In this document: piece by piece, positions 33,215 through 46,669 of the stretch | Position numbering within the stretch: position 1 is the stretch's first letter | How the letters are laid out: each line of letters begins with the position of its first letter | Assembly: GCA_030278955.1 (NCBI GenBank) | Contig: JAOANR010000005.1 | Coordinates: 36,087,105 to 36,151,104, forward strand | DNA from: Hygrophila difformis | Taxonomy: Eukaryota > Streptophyta > Magnoliopsida > Lamiales > Acanthaceae | DNA length: 64,000 bases | Reading direction: 5' to 3' | The notes under the pieces: generated by a model | Databases searched by the model: none | Seen by the model: the letters and a program-made list of their open reading frames with translations, nothing else | Told to the model about the DNA's origin: nothing | Made by a program: the position numbers and the translations under genes

Positions 33215-36200
33215 ATGTCTGGCCAGAGTGTCGCACCTCGTGTCAGCGCCCGAGCAGCTCGCGTGGCCCGCCGGCGTGCGTTGCAGGCATTGCCCGTCCC
33301 TGCATCGGGCGCTGCCAGCGAACCATCCACTACTGCGGCCCAAGTTTGTCTGCATCAAATTCTTTTTTTTTTTTTGATTCCTTTATTTCCTTTCACCCTA
33401 AAAGACTGGTCACAGTAATTTCAATGCTTCACCAGCAACCTAGCCTTTTAAATGTCCTGTTTGCTATCTATTCTTCTTTGCAATTCATGAGTCCTGTTTA
33501 CATTTCCCTCTTCTGTTGATGTTTCTTGTATTTACCCCTTTTTTCTACTACATCAATGTTCCCTGTGGTGACTTGACCTCCCTTCAGCATTCCTTAGAAA
33601 GCCCTGTTGCAGAACATCCTCAGTCCGTTATGCCTAATACGTTGGGCCTGCGCTGTGGCCAGCAGTCCAGGAAAAGCAAGGCCCGAAAGAGCCATGGCCA
33701 TTGTTCGTCACAGCCCCCACAGGTACGCAGAAAAAATCTGTTCGATTCACCTTGGACGCCTCCATCACCTACCATTTGCAATGCATGTGGTGCTTTGCTT
33801 TTCAATGATGAGCCCAAAGGATTGTGCTGTGCGTTTGGGACCTTTTCTTTGGACCCATTACTCACACATCCTCTTCTTGAAGAGCTCTTCCTTCGAAAAC
33901 ATGATTTATCGGATCATTTCCTCACTTATATACGTACATATAACAACTCTTTCTCTTTTTCCACTTTAGGTGTCAAATATGATGTTAATCTACAACGGAA
34001 TGAACAAAATGTGTATGTATTCCGTGTGAATGGAATGATGCACCACTATATTAATTCCATATTCCCTTCTTCAGATACCCCCAAAAATCTTCAACTCTAT
34101 TTTCATGATGCTGGAATTGAACTATCAAAGCGACTGGATGAGAATCCAAATCTTAACAAAGATCTCCTTGCCCTATTAATAAATATTACACATCAAATCC
34201 TTATGCAAAGTTTTTTAGACAGCTTCATCAAATGCCATGCTTGGATGAATATAAAATCTTTTTAAAAACATCTTCGCGCTTGGACAAACGAGTCTATAAC
34301 CTTCCAACAGTTGATGAAATCTCTGCTATATGGCAAGAGGGACAATCATCTGATGCTGATTTAACTAGGGATATACAAGTTTACCCATTTACTGGTCCGC
34401 CCAAGAAAGTCTCTTATTACTCTTTTGCATATGATCCTGTTCAATACCCTTTCATCCATCCATTTGGCCAGCCTGGCTGGCAGCCGGACCTCATTAAGCG
34501 GAAGCGTGTCACGCGTAGTTCTGTTGGCAGCGCAACAGCTGAAGATCTTTTTGCCAGCCTACAAGATCCGCTTCCTGACATGCGGGAAGAACGTATGCTC
34601 TTTAAACTCCTGCAAATTATTATATATGACACATTTCTTTTCTTCAGTTAATGTTGTTTATTTAACCTTTCCTGTAGCACTCCAAAAAAGGCAAAGGCGT
34701 ATGGATAAAAGCCATGTCTCAATTCGCGAATATTACTCCTATCGGATGCAGATCCGCCCATCAGATCCCAGCCTCCTGCTAAACACTGGCCGCTTGTTCC
34801 AGCAATATATTGTTGACCAATATATTAAAATTGAAACGCAACGCCTTGACTTTTTTAGATCAGAACAAAATAAAAAAAAAACAAAGAATTGAGACGATGC
34901 AGGGAATTCAGGATGCATTCAATCTACAAGGGATAGATGATCTAAATCAAATTGGAAAACCAATTGTGCTGCCCTCTTCTTTTATTGGTGGTCCTCGTGA
35001 TATGCACCGTCGTTATATGGATTCTATGGCGCTCGTTCAAAAGTTTGGGAAGCCTGACTTCTTCATTACCGTGACATGTAATCCTCAATGGCCTGAAATT
35101 ACGCAATATCTTTCTAATAATGAGAATTGCACTAATCAGCCAGACCTCACTTCACGTATATTCCGTATGAAACTTCACGAACTTCAAAATGAACTATTCA
35201 AAGAACATGTATTAGGCCATGTTTGTGCTTACTCATATGTTGTTGAATTTCAAAAAAGAGGCTTGCCCCATGCTCACATACTATTAATCATGCATCCTGA
35301 AGACAAAATGGAAGATCCATCACAATATGATGATTTTATTTCTGCTGAACTTCCTGATCCTGCTTCGCAAAAATATCTGCATGATTTAGTTACGAAACAT
35401 ATGCTTCATGGACCTTGTGGCCCGGACAATCTAAGCAATGTTTGTATGCGAGATGGAAAATGCAAAAACCATTACCCAAAAGATTTTAATGATCTTACAA
35501 CACATGCTTCTAACGGATATCCTCTATATCGTAGGCGAAATGATGGGTTGGTTGTGTTTTCGCGCAATCGATTATTGGACAATAGATGGATTGTGCCTTA
35601 TAACCCATATTTACTATCAAAATTTGATTGCCATATAAATGTTGAAATTTGTTCTTCCATTAAATTGGTCAAATATTTGTACAAATATGTCTACAAAGGT
35701 CATGATCGTATTGCTTTTTCTGTCCGTGCCCCTGATCAACCTGAACAAATTGATGAAATCACCGCTTTCCAGACAGGCCGGTGGGTTGCCCCTCCCGAGG
35801 CAGCCTGTCGTATTTTTGGGTTCCTTATGAACGAAATGCGCCCTCCTGTAATATCACTTCAACTACATCTGCCAAATTACCAGTATACAAGTTTCTGTAC
35901 AAATTCTTCACTTGCAAGTATAGTACAGAACAGTGAGTCCCATCGTACAATGCTTACTGAGTTTTTTCAAAAGAATAGGGATGATTCATTTGCAAAAGAG
36001 AAAAACCTTTTGTACAAAAATTTCCCTGAATATTTCGTATGGCATTCGAAAGACAAAACATGGTATAAAAGAAAACAAGGAATTGTTGTGGGACGTATTG
36101 TCACGGCACGGCCAAATGAAAATGAAAGATATTATCTACGAATCCTTTTACAAAATCGTCGAGGGCCTACATCATTTGATGACATTGCAACTGTTGATGG

Positions 36201-38028
36201 TGTCTTGTATGAAACTTTTCGAGCTGCATGTGTGGCCTTGGGTTTACTCGAAAGTGACACAGCAATCATTGATTGCCTAACTGAAGCCTCACAATTCCAA
36301 CTCCCAAATTCATTCTCTCAACTCTTTGCAACACTTTTAATGTTTTGTAGTCCTTCAGAGCCTCAAAATCTTTGGAACCAATTCTTCGAATTCTGTACTG
36401 CTCCAGCATCACTCACTACTAATTCTGTTCGTACATATATTGAGGTGCAGGCCGCTGTGAATGTTAATAGGCATCTATCTGCAACTGGTAACACTTTGAC
36501 AGACATTGGCATTATAGTGAATAATGATCCATTGTCAAATGCAAATGAGAATATTTTTGAACATGCTGCTTCAGCCAATTCTTCAATATATGATGCCCTA
36601 CCATTACCAAATACTTTGAATGACGAACAATATCAGATTTTTCAGATTGTTGCAGAAAAGTTAGAAAAACAATTGCCTTTTGTATATTTCATTGATGGCC
36701 CAGCTGGCACTGGAAAAACATATTTGTATAATACTATTCTTGGCTATGCCCATAGATCAAATCTAATTTCAGCTCCTGTAGCATCATCTGGTGTTGCAGC
36801 TTCTTTACTACCGAATGGACAAACTGCGCATTCAAAATTTAAATTACCTTTAGATATTCTTGAGCACAAATCGTGTAGCATATCAAAACAATCAAATCTA
36901 GCATCACATTTGAGAGAAATTGCATTGATTATTTGGGATGAAATTTCTATGTCGCGTAAGGAACTTATCGAGGCCTTGGATTATACTTTAAGAGATATTA
37001 CCGATGTTGCAGAGCCTTTTGGTGGCAAAGTTGTCATATTTGGTGGTGATTTTAGACAAATTACCCCAGTTATACCGAATGATACGAAAGATATTTACAT
37101 TGAGGCCAGCGTTGTATCGTCAAATTTGTTCCGTGTTGCTCAAAAATTCCACCTAAAAAAAAATATGCGAGCGCAAAATGACCCTACTTTCGCAACATTT
37201 CTTGATGGTATAGGGAACAATACTTGTGTCAACTCAGCTAATGGTGAGGTGCAGATTCCTCGTAATAATTTAATTCCATATCAGGATGATAACATTCATA
37301 CATTGATTGAAAAAATATATCCTTCTGATATACTCAAATTTCCTTGTAATGAGAGCTTTGTTTCGCGCTCTATTCTTACAACTACAAATGAAATTGTTGA
37401 CCACATTAATGCAGTTATCTTAGATCAAATCCCTGGTAACATTATGACATCTATTTCAAGAAATACAACTAAAGATCCAAGTCAGCAAGCTCATTATGAA
37501 GATTTGCTTTTCACATTGACTCCTAATGGAATGCCTCCTCATATCCTTACCTTGAAGAAAGACGTGCCAATAATGTTGTTACGAAATCTATCCCCATCAA
37601 ATGGCTTGTCAAATGGAACCAGACTTATTTGCAAACATATGACAAATAATCTTCTTGAAGCTGAGATCATTACTGGCCCATGTTCTGGCACAACGTGTTT
37701 CATACCTAGAATACCCCTTATACCAAAAGAAACAAATAAAACATCGATTGAATTCACTCGTATTCAATTTCCGGTTAAACTATGCTTTGCAATGACAATA
37801 AATAAATCCCAAGGCCAAACACTACAGCACGTTGGTGTATTTATCAAAGAACCTGTTTTCATGCATGGGCAATTATATGTAGCTTTGTCTCGTGCACGGT
37901 CATTTGATACTCTATACATAACAATTCGTCCACCTGATGAAATGATCACACAGCCAAATGTTTTTGTTGAATGGACCCGGAATATTGTTTATCAAGAACT
38001 TTTGGAGGCAGCAGGTCTTACGAATTAA
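33215..38028 (+). pseudogene. Helitron Rep-helicase (RepHel), two frameshifts
   Basis: The protein nicks and joins single DNA strands (HUH endonuclease) and unwinds DNA (PIF1-like helicase) for rolling-circle transposition in the nucleus. Exon 1 starts at 33215 (MSGQSVAPRVSARAARVARR); introns are inferred at 33344-33587 and 34593-34677 (GT...AG, phases 0 and 1). Visible motifs are CNACGALLF with further Cys in the N-domain, HUH as PHAHIL (35266-35283), the two-Tyr motif KYLYKYVYKG (35670-35700), Walker A GPAGTGKT (36697-36720), Walker B IIWDEISM, GGDFRQITPVI, and the C-terminal NKSQGQTLQHVG and YVALSRAR. The frame changes near 34196 and in an A10 run at 34872-34881. From 34882 to the stop the frame is fully open. 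Confidence 0.9.
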
Positions 38029-40055
38029 TTGTTGTAAAGGAAGACATCATAGCATGCTGCGTCTTATTCCATGTATAATTCAAATTTTTATGTAGTTTAA
38101 ACTTCTGGCCTATATTCCATTTACATATATGCTCTAATCCAAACAACACTTTTGAAATCCAGGTGCGCACGAAGAGGACCTCGCACCATTATTCCAATAT
38201 TTTGGCCATCATATGTAATCATTTCACACCAGGTAAATTTTACAATGAAAATTATTTCACTTAATTTGTATATTAGGATAGTGTGAAGGTATTGTTTTGT
38301 GAAGTATTAATTGTTTACTTTGGTTTTCATTTTAGATATTGTACGATATTCCTTGCTTTATTCATAGAATGCCTGTGGCTGTGGTAATTATCTTATGGGG
38401 AATTTTTGTGGAGTGGATTTTATTGGGGCAATGCTTCTAAAACACAATTATTTTTTATATAAAGTCGAATGGCTTGCCAATGTATTGGACTACATTTTCT
38501 AATGCTGAATTCATTTCCGAATGGGGAAATCATTGCAATCCTTCATATTGTTATCTGGCTCCAAACTTTTAGAATGCTATGGCTTTTCAAATTGATATTA
38601 CTGTCTTTTATTAGATTTAACATTGACTGGCTGCTTTATCTTCCTCTCTGAACATTCTGTAGAATTGAAATTTAGCTTCTTCTTTTCTTTTCTGCTTGCA
38701 TCTCTTCTGTCCTCCATTACACATTATGTTATGTGTCTTTCTTTAAGTATGCATGTTTGTGTTCTGGTTTAGTATAAGTGGCTTTATCAGGAGCTTGTTT
38801 GTAGTTTTGCATGTGATTTGTCTTCTATATTTTGTATTAGTAATTGAACAAGAAACAATAATATACAGGTAACAATTCAGGAATTTTAGGCTGCCTGCAG
38901 CGCCAGTTTTCTCAGTCATACTTTTTACATTTTTGCATGTGTTCTTAAACATAATTGCAGCTAATTCATCCTTTTGCACTGTTAATTTCATTATTTTATT
39001 TCAGTTCGTGTTTGTGAAGAGATGGGTCACAATCCAAAGACGAGTTCCTTCACAACCAAGAAATTATTGCAAATTCCGGAGCTGTATCAGGCAAGCACTC
39101 TTTGTGAATTCCCTGCAAACAACCCATTTTCCCTTTTTTGTTTCCTTTCCTGAAAAAATCTAATAATTTTGAGGCTTTCTTTGGTAAAGAATATTCCGAA
39201 CACTAGGGTGTATCCTTGAGAAGCAGAATTTGTTCTAAAAGGTCTCACAGCCATCTCATCAAATCATCCGCTGTAAGTTTTACTATTCTGTACATCCTAC
39301 CCTTGTTTAATGTTTCAAATTGTACTTTGAAGCTGCTGACTACACAAAACTCTGTTTCTGCAATTAAATATATCATCCTTACTAATTCTTCACACAGTGG
39401 ATTCTCATTAAGGCCAATTCTATGAAAAAGTTGTCTTGTTCGATGTAACTTTACCAGTGTACAATCTACTGTTAATAAACAGTTCCAGATTCACTGTTTA
39501 ATTCTTGAAAGTATTGATTTCTAATTCTCAATCAAACAATCCAATGCTGCTTCTTAATTGAATGACATTAACAATTATACATTTAACCCTACAGTATTTG
39601 GTGGATTCATAAAAAATAATCCAATGCTGCTTCTAAAGGTATTGATTTCTAATTCTCAATCAAATCTGTTGTTTCTCATAGTATGGTCATTTCAGTTTTC
39701 AACTGTTTAGTCAGTACATTATTGACATTTTTTGGCCATGACACCTTTTCACAAAAAAGAATCCAATGCCGCTACAGCTTCTCACTTGTGACACAAAAAT
39801 ACAATGTCAGGATACCAATCAATAAATAACAATATTTTTAGTGTTCTCCCTATACTTATATAGTCCATCATTTTCCCTATTTAAATCAGGCCTCACTCTT
39901 ATGAACACAGGTGCAATAACAACACTACTCCATCAGGAACGCCAGCTATCAAAAAAGGTAACTAAATTGTTTGCAAATAATTTCATTCTTTCGCTTTTTT
40001 AGTAGAAATTGTACAGATTTCTTTAATAACCAATTGCTTTTCAAATTAATCAGCA
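38029..40055 (+). other. Helitron interval after RepHel, no clear gene
   Basis: AT-rich. Short splice-site-bounded pieces (for example near 38163-38230 and 39003-39090) look like 3'UTR exons or decayed coding exons but match no domain I recognise. A local duplication of about 45 bp (TATTGATTTCTAATTCTCAA with CCAATGCTGCTTCT) occurs at about 39512-39560 and 39616-39665. Confidence 0.45.
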
Positions 40056-40800
40056 ATGGAACACAACATGCCACCAAATGAAGAGGAAATGAATTTCGGG
40101 CAGCCTCCTCAATTCACAACAATCCATTCAATGATACAATCACTAAGGGTTACTACAAAAAATATACTCAATACCTTGCCTATATATAAGACTGACTAAT
40201 TTCATTTTAAAACCTTTCAGGTCGGCCAATTTCATTGCAGAGCAACATTCCAAATCCTATACAATGCTGATACAAAATTCACTTACACAGCATGTTTGCA
40301 CTTCAATAAAGCAACCAATACAAAACTCACGCGCATGTTCTTCTGCTTTTCTTGCTCCACATTTGTCAGTTCATACGAAAGGTAAAACATAAACATAACC
40401 CTTCTATTACTACATTTTTCTGCCAGATACTTGCTTAAATGCAATTTCACTCCAGGAAGATGATCAACATCCAACTATCCGATGCGACAGGCACTATTTC
40501 TGGTATCGCGTATGACATTCTCGCAGATACACTTCTCAGTGAAGACATTGAAACACTATCTGCAAAATCACAGCTTGTACGCCACTTGTGTAATTATACT
40601 TATATAATCCTCATTATATTACAACTATTCAATTATCTTAGGCTATATAAATATATTCTCAGGAAATCATTCAACACTGCATCAACCGAAATGCAGCAAC
40701 CAACAACTTACAGCATATTTTCGCTGTTCGCAAACAAGTGCATCAATCAGCACAAATTCTAAGATCAACTTACATAATAAATGCAATGGAACCCCTCCAG
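40056..40800 (+). pseudogene. RPA1-like DBD-C (OB-fold) fragment gene
   Basis: Spliced reading from ATG 40056: exon 40056-40148 (MEHNMPPNEEEMNFGQ), exon 40221-40381 (VGQFHCRATFQILY ... FFCFSCSTF), exon from 40456 (KMINIQLSDATGTISGIAYD), and a further exon from about 40663. Splice phases agree (0, then 2). The order G-x-F-x-C-x-A-x-F, TYTAC, CFSC and LSDATG is that of the C-terminal DNA-binding domain of replication protein A large subunit. The first zinc Cys pair is reduced to CLHF, so zinc binding is probably lost. The A and B domains are absent. It may be a captured or duplicated part of the Helitron RPA gene at 58999-61901. Confidence 0.65.
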
Positions 40801-42556
40801 CCTCACCACCTTTGATGCTTATGCTCAACTACAACATCATCTCTCATTGTACCATTCAGTCATTGGAATGCACTCATGCTAGGTTCATAGATTCAATGTT
40901 CTACCTATTCTACCTATTCGAATGCACAAATTCAATGCTAGGATCTGTCATTGTACTATATGTGAAACTCCCCCTTTTTATTCCCCCAAAATGTTTCTAT
41001 ATGTTTGTTAAGTACTTGTTTGCTGTTCTTTATATCATATGAACCCAACGATGTGCCATTGTCATTGTTCTTTATATAATATCAACTCCTGCCTTCATAT
41101 AATGCTTACCATTTCTGCCATGTTCTTTGTTAAACTGGAATAGTGCCGATGTCTGCTCAATCCACAATGCTTTACACTTGGGAATTCCTTTACGTATTTA
41201 TTTTTAACCTCATTGTATGTTTCTTACTAAACTCCTGTTAAGATTCTTTCATTTATTTTCAATTCTGATTTTTCAGCCCACAAATTGTTTAGTTTTGTTC
41301 TTCTACTCATGTGGGCTTCAGTACAGTATGTTTTTGGTTATGTTGTTTGGGGATTCTGCATTTTTCGTTCCATTGGGGACTTTGGCTTTGACGGATTGCA
41401 ACCAGGTGAGTAGAAACTTTGAATAATTTTCCCATCTTTTATTGGGTTTTGGTGTTTCGTTCATTGAGCCTGAAATTTGTTTGGCCACGTTGAGAGGTGA
41501 GCTTGTTATTTCTTCGTTTCTTTAAATTTTTTGATTCACTTTTTTTGTGGCCTTGAATTTGTTATGTTGTCATTCTAGGGAATTCGGTGATGTTTGTTCT
41601 TCCGTTGCAACTGCTCGTTGTATAAGGCAAATTTATTGGATTTGAAGCCCCAATTCAGAGACAAAAAAAGGTGACTGGTTTCTAAAAATAAACTCTTCAC
41701 CACTGAGACCTTTTACATAACAACAATTTCAATGTAATCTTGATTGCAGTTACCTTATTATTCATCTCTTCCATTTCTTGTGTGAAAGGTTCTGTCACCT
41801 ATGATTCCAAGGCTACATCAGGTAAAGGACAGAGGAGCATTCTTATTTTCTGGCTCCATTCTCTATCTAAGGACCACACTTGAGGTATAATTTCTCTAAA
41901 ATAGAGTTTTCTTATTTCATTACAGTCTTTACCTTTCCGTATTTATACTTTGGCATTTTCTTGTGGTACAGATGTGCGCAGATTATATGGACTGCCTATC
42001 CAGCAAAACCCAAATTTCGCATCCCATCCCCTCCTCTGTACAACCAAAACTTCTTGCCTTGGAAGGACAAATCCAGCGATGTGCTCCTGAATGCTTCGCA
42101 AAAATGTCACCTTAGAAAATTCTGTAACAACTTAGTGTTTATTTTTGGTGTAAAGGTATTCAGTGCTGCCTTCTCATAATTCTAGCCTCTATGTAATTTG
42201 TAGGTTGTATTCAACCAAGATGGTATGGTTTCTGCTGCATGTGCTACACAGCCATTTCAGTATTAAATTTTTCCAATATGTTTCCTTCCTTTCTTATCCT
42301 TGTATTGGCTAATGGAGGCAACCTAGCCTTTAGATTATAAGAAGCTTCTTTTCATAACTTAGCAGGTTGAGAATACAATAGGTTTGATTAACCAACAAAA
42401 AATTTATAGCAAAATAAGACAGGTATTGATCAATGCAACCTGTTGAGACTAAAGCTCCAAAATCAACACCCTCAAATTGAAAATGTGCAGACAACACCCT
42501 AAATGCTCTAATAAAATAATAATCAACCATCATCTACCATACATTTCACATGTATT
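40801..42556 (+). other. Helitron interval, no recognised gene
   Basis: 1.75 kb AT-rich. An exon-like open stretch at 41972-42113 (starting MCADYMDCLSSKTQ, ending at TAG after CFAKMSP) follows an AG acceptor and may be the last exon of something captured; no domain seen. Several short frames before it are hydrophobic, T-rich translations without support. Confidence 0.4.
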
Positions 42557-43510
42557 TCACATGTGATCTATGAAATCAACCTGGATGAGAGCCTCATTAT
42601 TCCTAGGTCCAACCGTTACTGAATTAACAACAAACTTACAAAAGTCCCCAACTCTTATATGATTTTGTACAAAGAAATTATGTAAACCATGAGTCATAAG
42701 CACCGCTTCCTCCGACCTCCGGCGACTCACATCACAGTACAGTAAATGTATTGGTCGGATGTTACCTTCCTCTTTGAAACGTAACCAGATTCTACGTCTT
42801 AACTGTAAATTGAACCCCTGCCAAATATCTTTGGGAATTGCCTTCAACAAAAACATACAACCACACCTTAACCTTTCCATTAGAAGCACTTACAATTAAA
42901 CATGTTAATGTGTTTCAAGATTACCATTGGCCCATAGTACTCAGCTTCTTTTAAATGCACAAAGAACGTTGCAGCACCGTCTGTACATAATACATCATTT
43001 AATATTTCATAAACAAAAAAAAGGTTACTAATCAGTAGCTTTGAATTTAAAAGAAATCCCCATCAATCTCTTACCATAGATCTGATTATAATGTAATAAC
43101 ATTTCAGAATAATCTTTAGGCAGTCCATTGCGCCCAAAATTTTTTACCATAAACTTCATGTGCTCGACTGCCCTAAAGAATAACACATCTCCCACCTCAA
43201 TAGCATTTGACGCACAAAATATCTCCCATATATCACTTCCTGCAATGTAAAGGTCTTCCCCATTGCAAAAAATAGGAGCATTAATTTCCATTCGTTGTGA
43301 TTCAAGCCAAATTGACACAGGTATATCATCTTCATCCATGAAATTCTTGATTTCTGGTAATTTCTGCAATTAGAAAAAAACATTTCACAAGGCACAAATC
43401 TTATTAAATATCAAAGAATACCATTATAGTATATATTTTTTACTACTGCAATGATATGAACTTACCAAATGGCTTTGAAAATCCACCGGAACAAGAACAT
43501 AAAATTCCAT
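42557..43510 (-). CDS. Double B3-domain (REM-like) gene carried by the Helitron, minus strand
   Basis: B3 domains are plant-specific DNA-binding folds. Exon 1 is 43466-43510 (15 codons, MEFYVLVPVDFQSHL, phase 0), exon 2 43075-43363 (KLPEIKNFMDEDDIPVSIWL ... SDIWEIFCASNAIEVGDVLF), and exon 3 42557-42888, which holds a second B3 domain (FLLKAIPKDIWQGFNLQL ... GLHNFFVQNHIRVGDFCKF). Both domains show the B3 signature of W or F, then GxxxF, N, and VGD before a hydrophobic strand. Splice sites are GT...AG and the phases agree. A TATA box lies about 45 bases upstream of the ATG. No stop interrupts the inferred reading. The boundaries of exons 2 and 3 are inferred; a small extra exon near 42925-42950 is possible. 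Confidence 0.68.
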
Positions 43511-43552
43511 TGCTTTCAAATCTACTACACCCACCTTTATACAATCCACCCC

Positions 43553-43560
43553 TATATATA
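43553..43560 (-). promoter_or_regulatory. TATA box of the minus-strand B3 gene
   Basis: TATATATA on the minus strand within GGCTATATATAGG, 43 bases upstream of the ATG at 43510. Confidence 0.5.
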
Positions 43561-46500
43561 GCCATTCCCCTCCTCATCACCTCTTCAATACCATGAAATT
43601 TCACCACTATTCTTTTTTGGAGTATCCCTAAAAAATTGACTCCTTTCCATTTTTACATCAATCAAAGTAGTATACTAGCTAATTAAAAAATGCACACATG
43701 CCAATATACTTTGTTAAATTCCAATGCACTTTTATTTTTCTACACAAACTCCCTAACATTTCTTTAATTTTTAATATTTCCATATTCTTACAGATAAAAA
43801 ATGTCTTAAATATATATTAACAAACTTATTATTTTTTTAAAATAAAAATATATGATTTAACGATTTTAACAATATCACACTTTAATATTTTCTCTAATTT
43901 CATACTTACATAATACCAAGTCAAAGTTAAAATTGTTTATAATCTTAAACACAAAATATTTACACAACTTTAACTACTTAACTCAACTACCTAAATTACT
44001 AACGACAAAAAAAGTAGCTACAATTTTGACTCAGTTTTATTGTGTTTATATAAAAACATAAAATATGAAATGGGTAGTTTTGTTAAAATCACCTAATTAT
44101 ATAGTTTTAAAATATACATTTTATATAATTTTTACTTATATTAATTTTTAGATATAAAACGTTTAACAATTGCATTGCATATTGTGTAGAATAGAAGTGA
44201 CTACTTTTAATGAAACTAGGCAGGTACACGGTAATAATTCCTACTAGATAACAACCAACATAATAATGTTCAAATTCATTCAGTATATTTCAATTACCTT
44301 GCTCTCGTCTTCTCTGCCCTCCACTGCCATCATCTTTTTCTTTGCCCAGGCCCCGTGATTCTTTGCAGGGAATTTTTGTGACCATTCTAATTTTACTATT
44401 TCCAAGTTTTGCTTTTATTAATCACATGCCAACAGTGTTGATAAAGGTCATCGAAGACAGGCCCAGTAGACAGGCCCGTGAGTCTGGATTAAACAGCCCT
44501 CACACTCACATGCCAACAGTGCTCCTTGTCCCCTCTCATCTCCTGCCCCAGTATGATTTCAAACACTAAAACCTTCGACACTTCTGCCCTTCATTTTCGA
44601 CGCCCTTCAGAATATCGAACTGCACTTTCCCCTTCACTCACAGAGGTGCGATTTCACTTTGCCCTTCAGAACATCGAACTTTCCTGCAATTGTGCCATTT
44701 CACTCACAGAGGTGCGATTGTGCGATTTCACTTTGCTTATGTTTGAGTTTGCTTTCGGTTAGATGGGTCATTTATTTTCAGAAACGAAATTGTTAGTGTC
44801 TATAACTCTCATTGCTTTGATTCTCAGAATGTTTTGATTGCCATTAGAATTGTTAGTGCTTTCGGTTAGTGTCTATATTCTCATTGCTTTGACTCTCAGC
44901 GCGGTGATTGCTTTGATTCTCAGAATTGTTAGTGTCTGTTTAATTTTAATTTGTTTGGTTTCTTTGATGAATCAGAACTCATTTGGAATTTATTTCAGTC
45001 TTTTTTTTTCCTTTTCTTTTTCGCCCTTCCAATTCGACTTCTTCCATCTCCAGTGTTTAATGTCAATCTGCTGCAATTTTCAATACATTATGGTTTTGCC
45101 GATTCTTGGGGAATCTGGTACCCATTTGAATTGACTTTTCTAGCTGTTTAATTATTTAGGTCTCCCTTTTTTCTTCCCTGTATGTATTTATAGCCTCTGG
45201 TTTCATTATATATTCCTAATTTGTATAATAAAAGTGAGAAATATTATCTAATCTGCACAAACAAAACCTTCAATCTTAACTATCCTGTAAGTGTTCAATT
45301 TCTCAAGGTTAGGCTAATTACATTACCTTTGTAATCATTTGCATAATCTGTGAAATCATTTGATAAACAGACTCGATCAGTTGTGTGTGTGAAGTTTGTT
45401 GACCAGAAAATACTCCATGTTTGGTTTGCTTGTTAGATGTGTTGATTTTTTATTTTGATAAAGCCTAAATACTTCACCACTGTGAAATCATTTGCATAAT
45501 CTGTGCCCAAAGAATGTCGTAAAATCTGTTAATTTCTTCACCAGGTGGTGTTCAGTTGATAAATAGAACAATAGGGCTTGCAGAAAAATTTGTTTATCTT
45601 TTGAAAACAGGGTACTAAGGCCCAATAGATAAAATCAAACGCCATCTGAATTTAAAGTTTTCTTTCTGAATATTCAAACCTGTAGACTTAGGTGATTACA
45701 TGGGACAGCTTAATAATTAATTGTTGCAAAAGTCATAATTATTTTCAGCTTAAGTGATTAGTGATATTGAAGTACAGAGGCGTCTTACTTACGTATATGA
45801 CTTCAAGTAGAAGCCTCTCCAGTCAACAATGTTTATTTGTGAGCAAGTATCAAATAAAACATTACATATGCAGAAACATGGTTAGCTGTTTGATGAGATC
45901 ACAACTCAATGATGAGAAATTTTTTGTTTGAACTTTGAAGTAGCCGTATTGATTAATTCAGTCTAAAATCATGAAGCTTGTCATATGTATGATGCCAACA
46001 TGGGGATAGTACCACCAGAAACTGAACAAACCAGCAAAAAACTGTTCAAAATTAAAGAGAAATATGTCACAAATGTCAAAAATGCCTTATTATCCTTTGG
46101 CACTGTTTTCTTAGCCTAGATTGTAAAATGAACTTTGCTTTTGTTGTTGTAATATTTTTTTACCCTACATCACATTCCATCTTATTTTACAATTACTAGC
46201 ATCACCAATTATTAAACTTCGAATTCCTCATTTTATACAAATTAGGAGTTTGAATTTTTACTGCTTTTTGTGTAATAAGGGATTATTGACATATTTTAGG
46301 GTCAAAACACATAGCCATTTATCTGTATACTGCTCTAGGAGATTCAATTTTCAATACAAACTGGATAATTGAATGAATAGTTTTTGGCTTATTCATGATG
46401 TTGGATACTATTTTCAGTTGCCTCTGATCATCAGCAAGTTGCTTTCTTTCTTTTTTTTTTTAAATGTTGTTTAAATCCAAGATAACTTGACAACACTCAC

Positions 46501-46669
46501 TGTATGAAAAAATCCAAATTTGTTTTTGTACAGGCCACATTCATTAATGCCTAAATCTAATGTGATTCAATTGTTAGTATGCATTTGTTCCATAATATAA
46601 TTCATTGTCTTTGTGAAGTAATAAACTTTACTGATAACAATGTTTTCAGCCCTCAAAGCCTACGACTCC
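43561..46669. other. Region between the two divergent B3 genes
   Basis: 3.1 kb without a supported gene. The left part (43600-44300) is very AT-rich. A repeat-rich stretch (44420-44945) follows, then AT-rich sequence to the first coding exon of the plus-strand B3 gene, which is preceded by TTTTCAG, so a 5'UTR exon and intron probably lie here. Since the two genes are divergent, this is their shared upstream region. Confidence 0.55.
44420..44945 (+). repeat. Cluster of short tandem and direct repeats
   Basis: CACATGCCAACAGTG occurs near 44423 and 44507. A ~60-bp unit containing CCCTTCAGAAYATCGAACT and CACTCACAGAGGTGCGATT is doubled at 44588-44740. ATTGTTAGTG with CTCATTGCTTTGAYTCTCAG is repeated at 44790-44940. 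Confidence 0.7.

Noticed and set aside
38029..42556. Transmembrane-like hydrophobic frames
   Set aside because: Short, T-rich, in several frames, no consistent exon structure except the RPA fragment already called.
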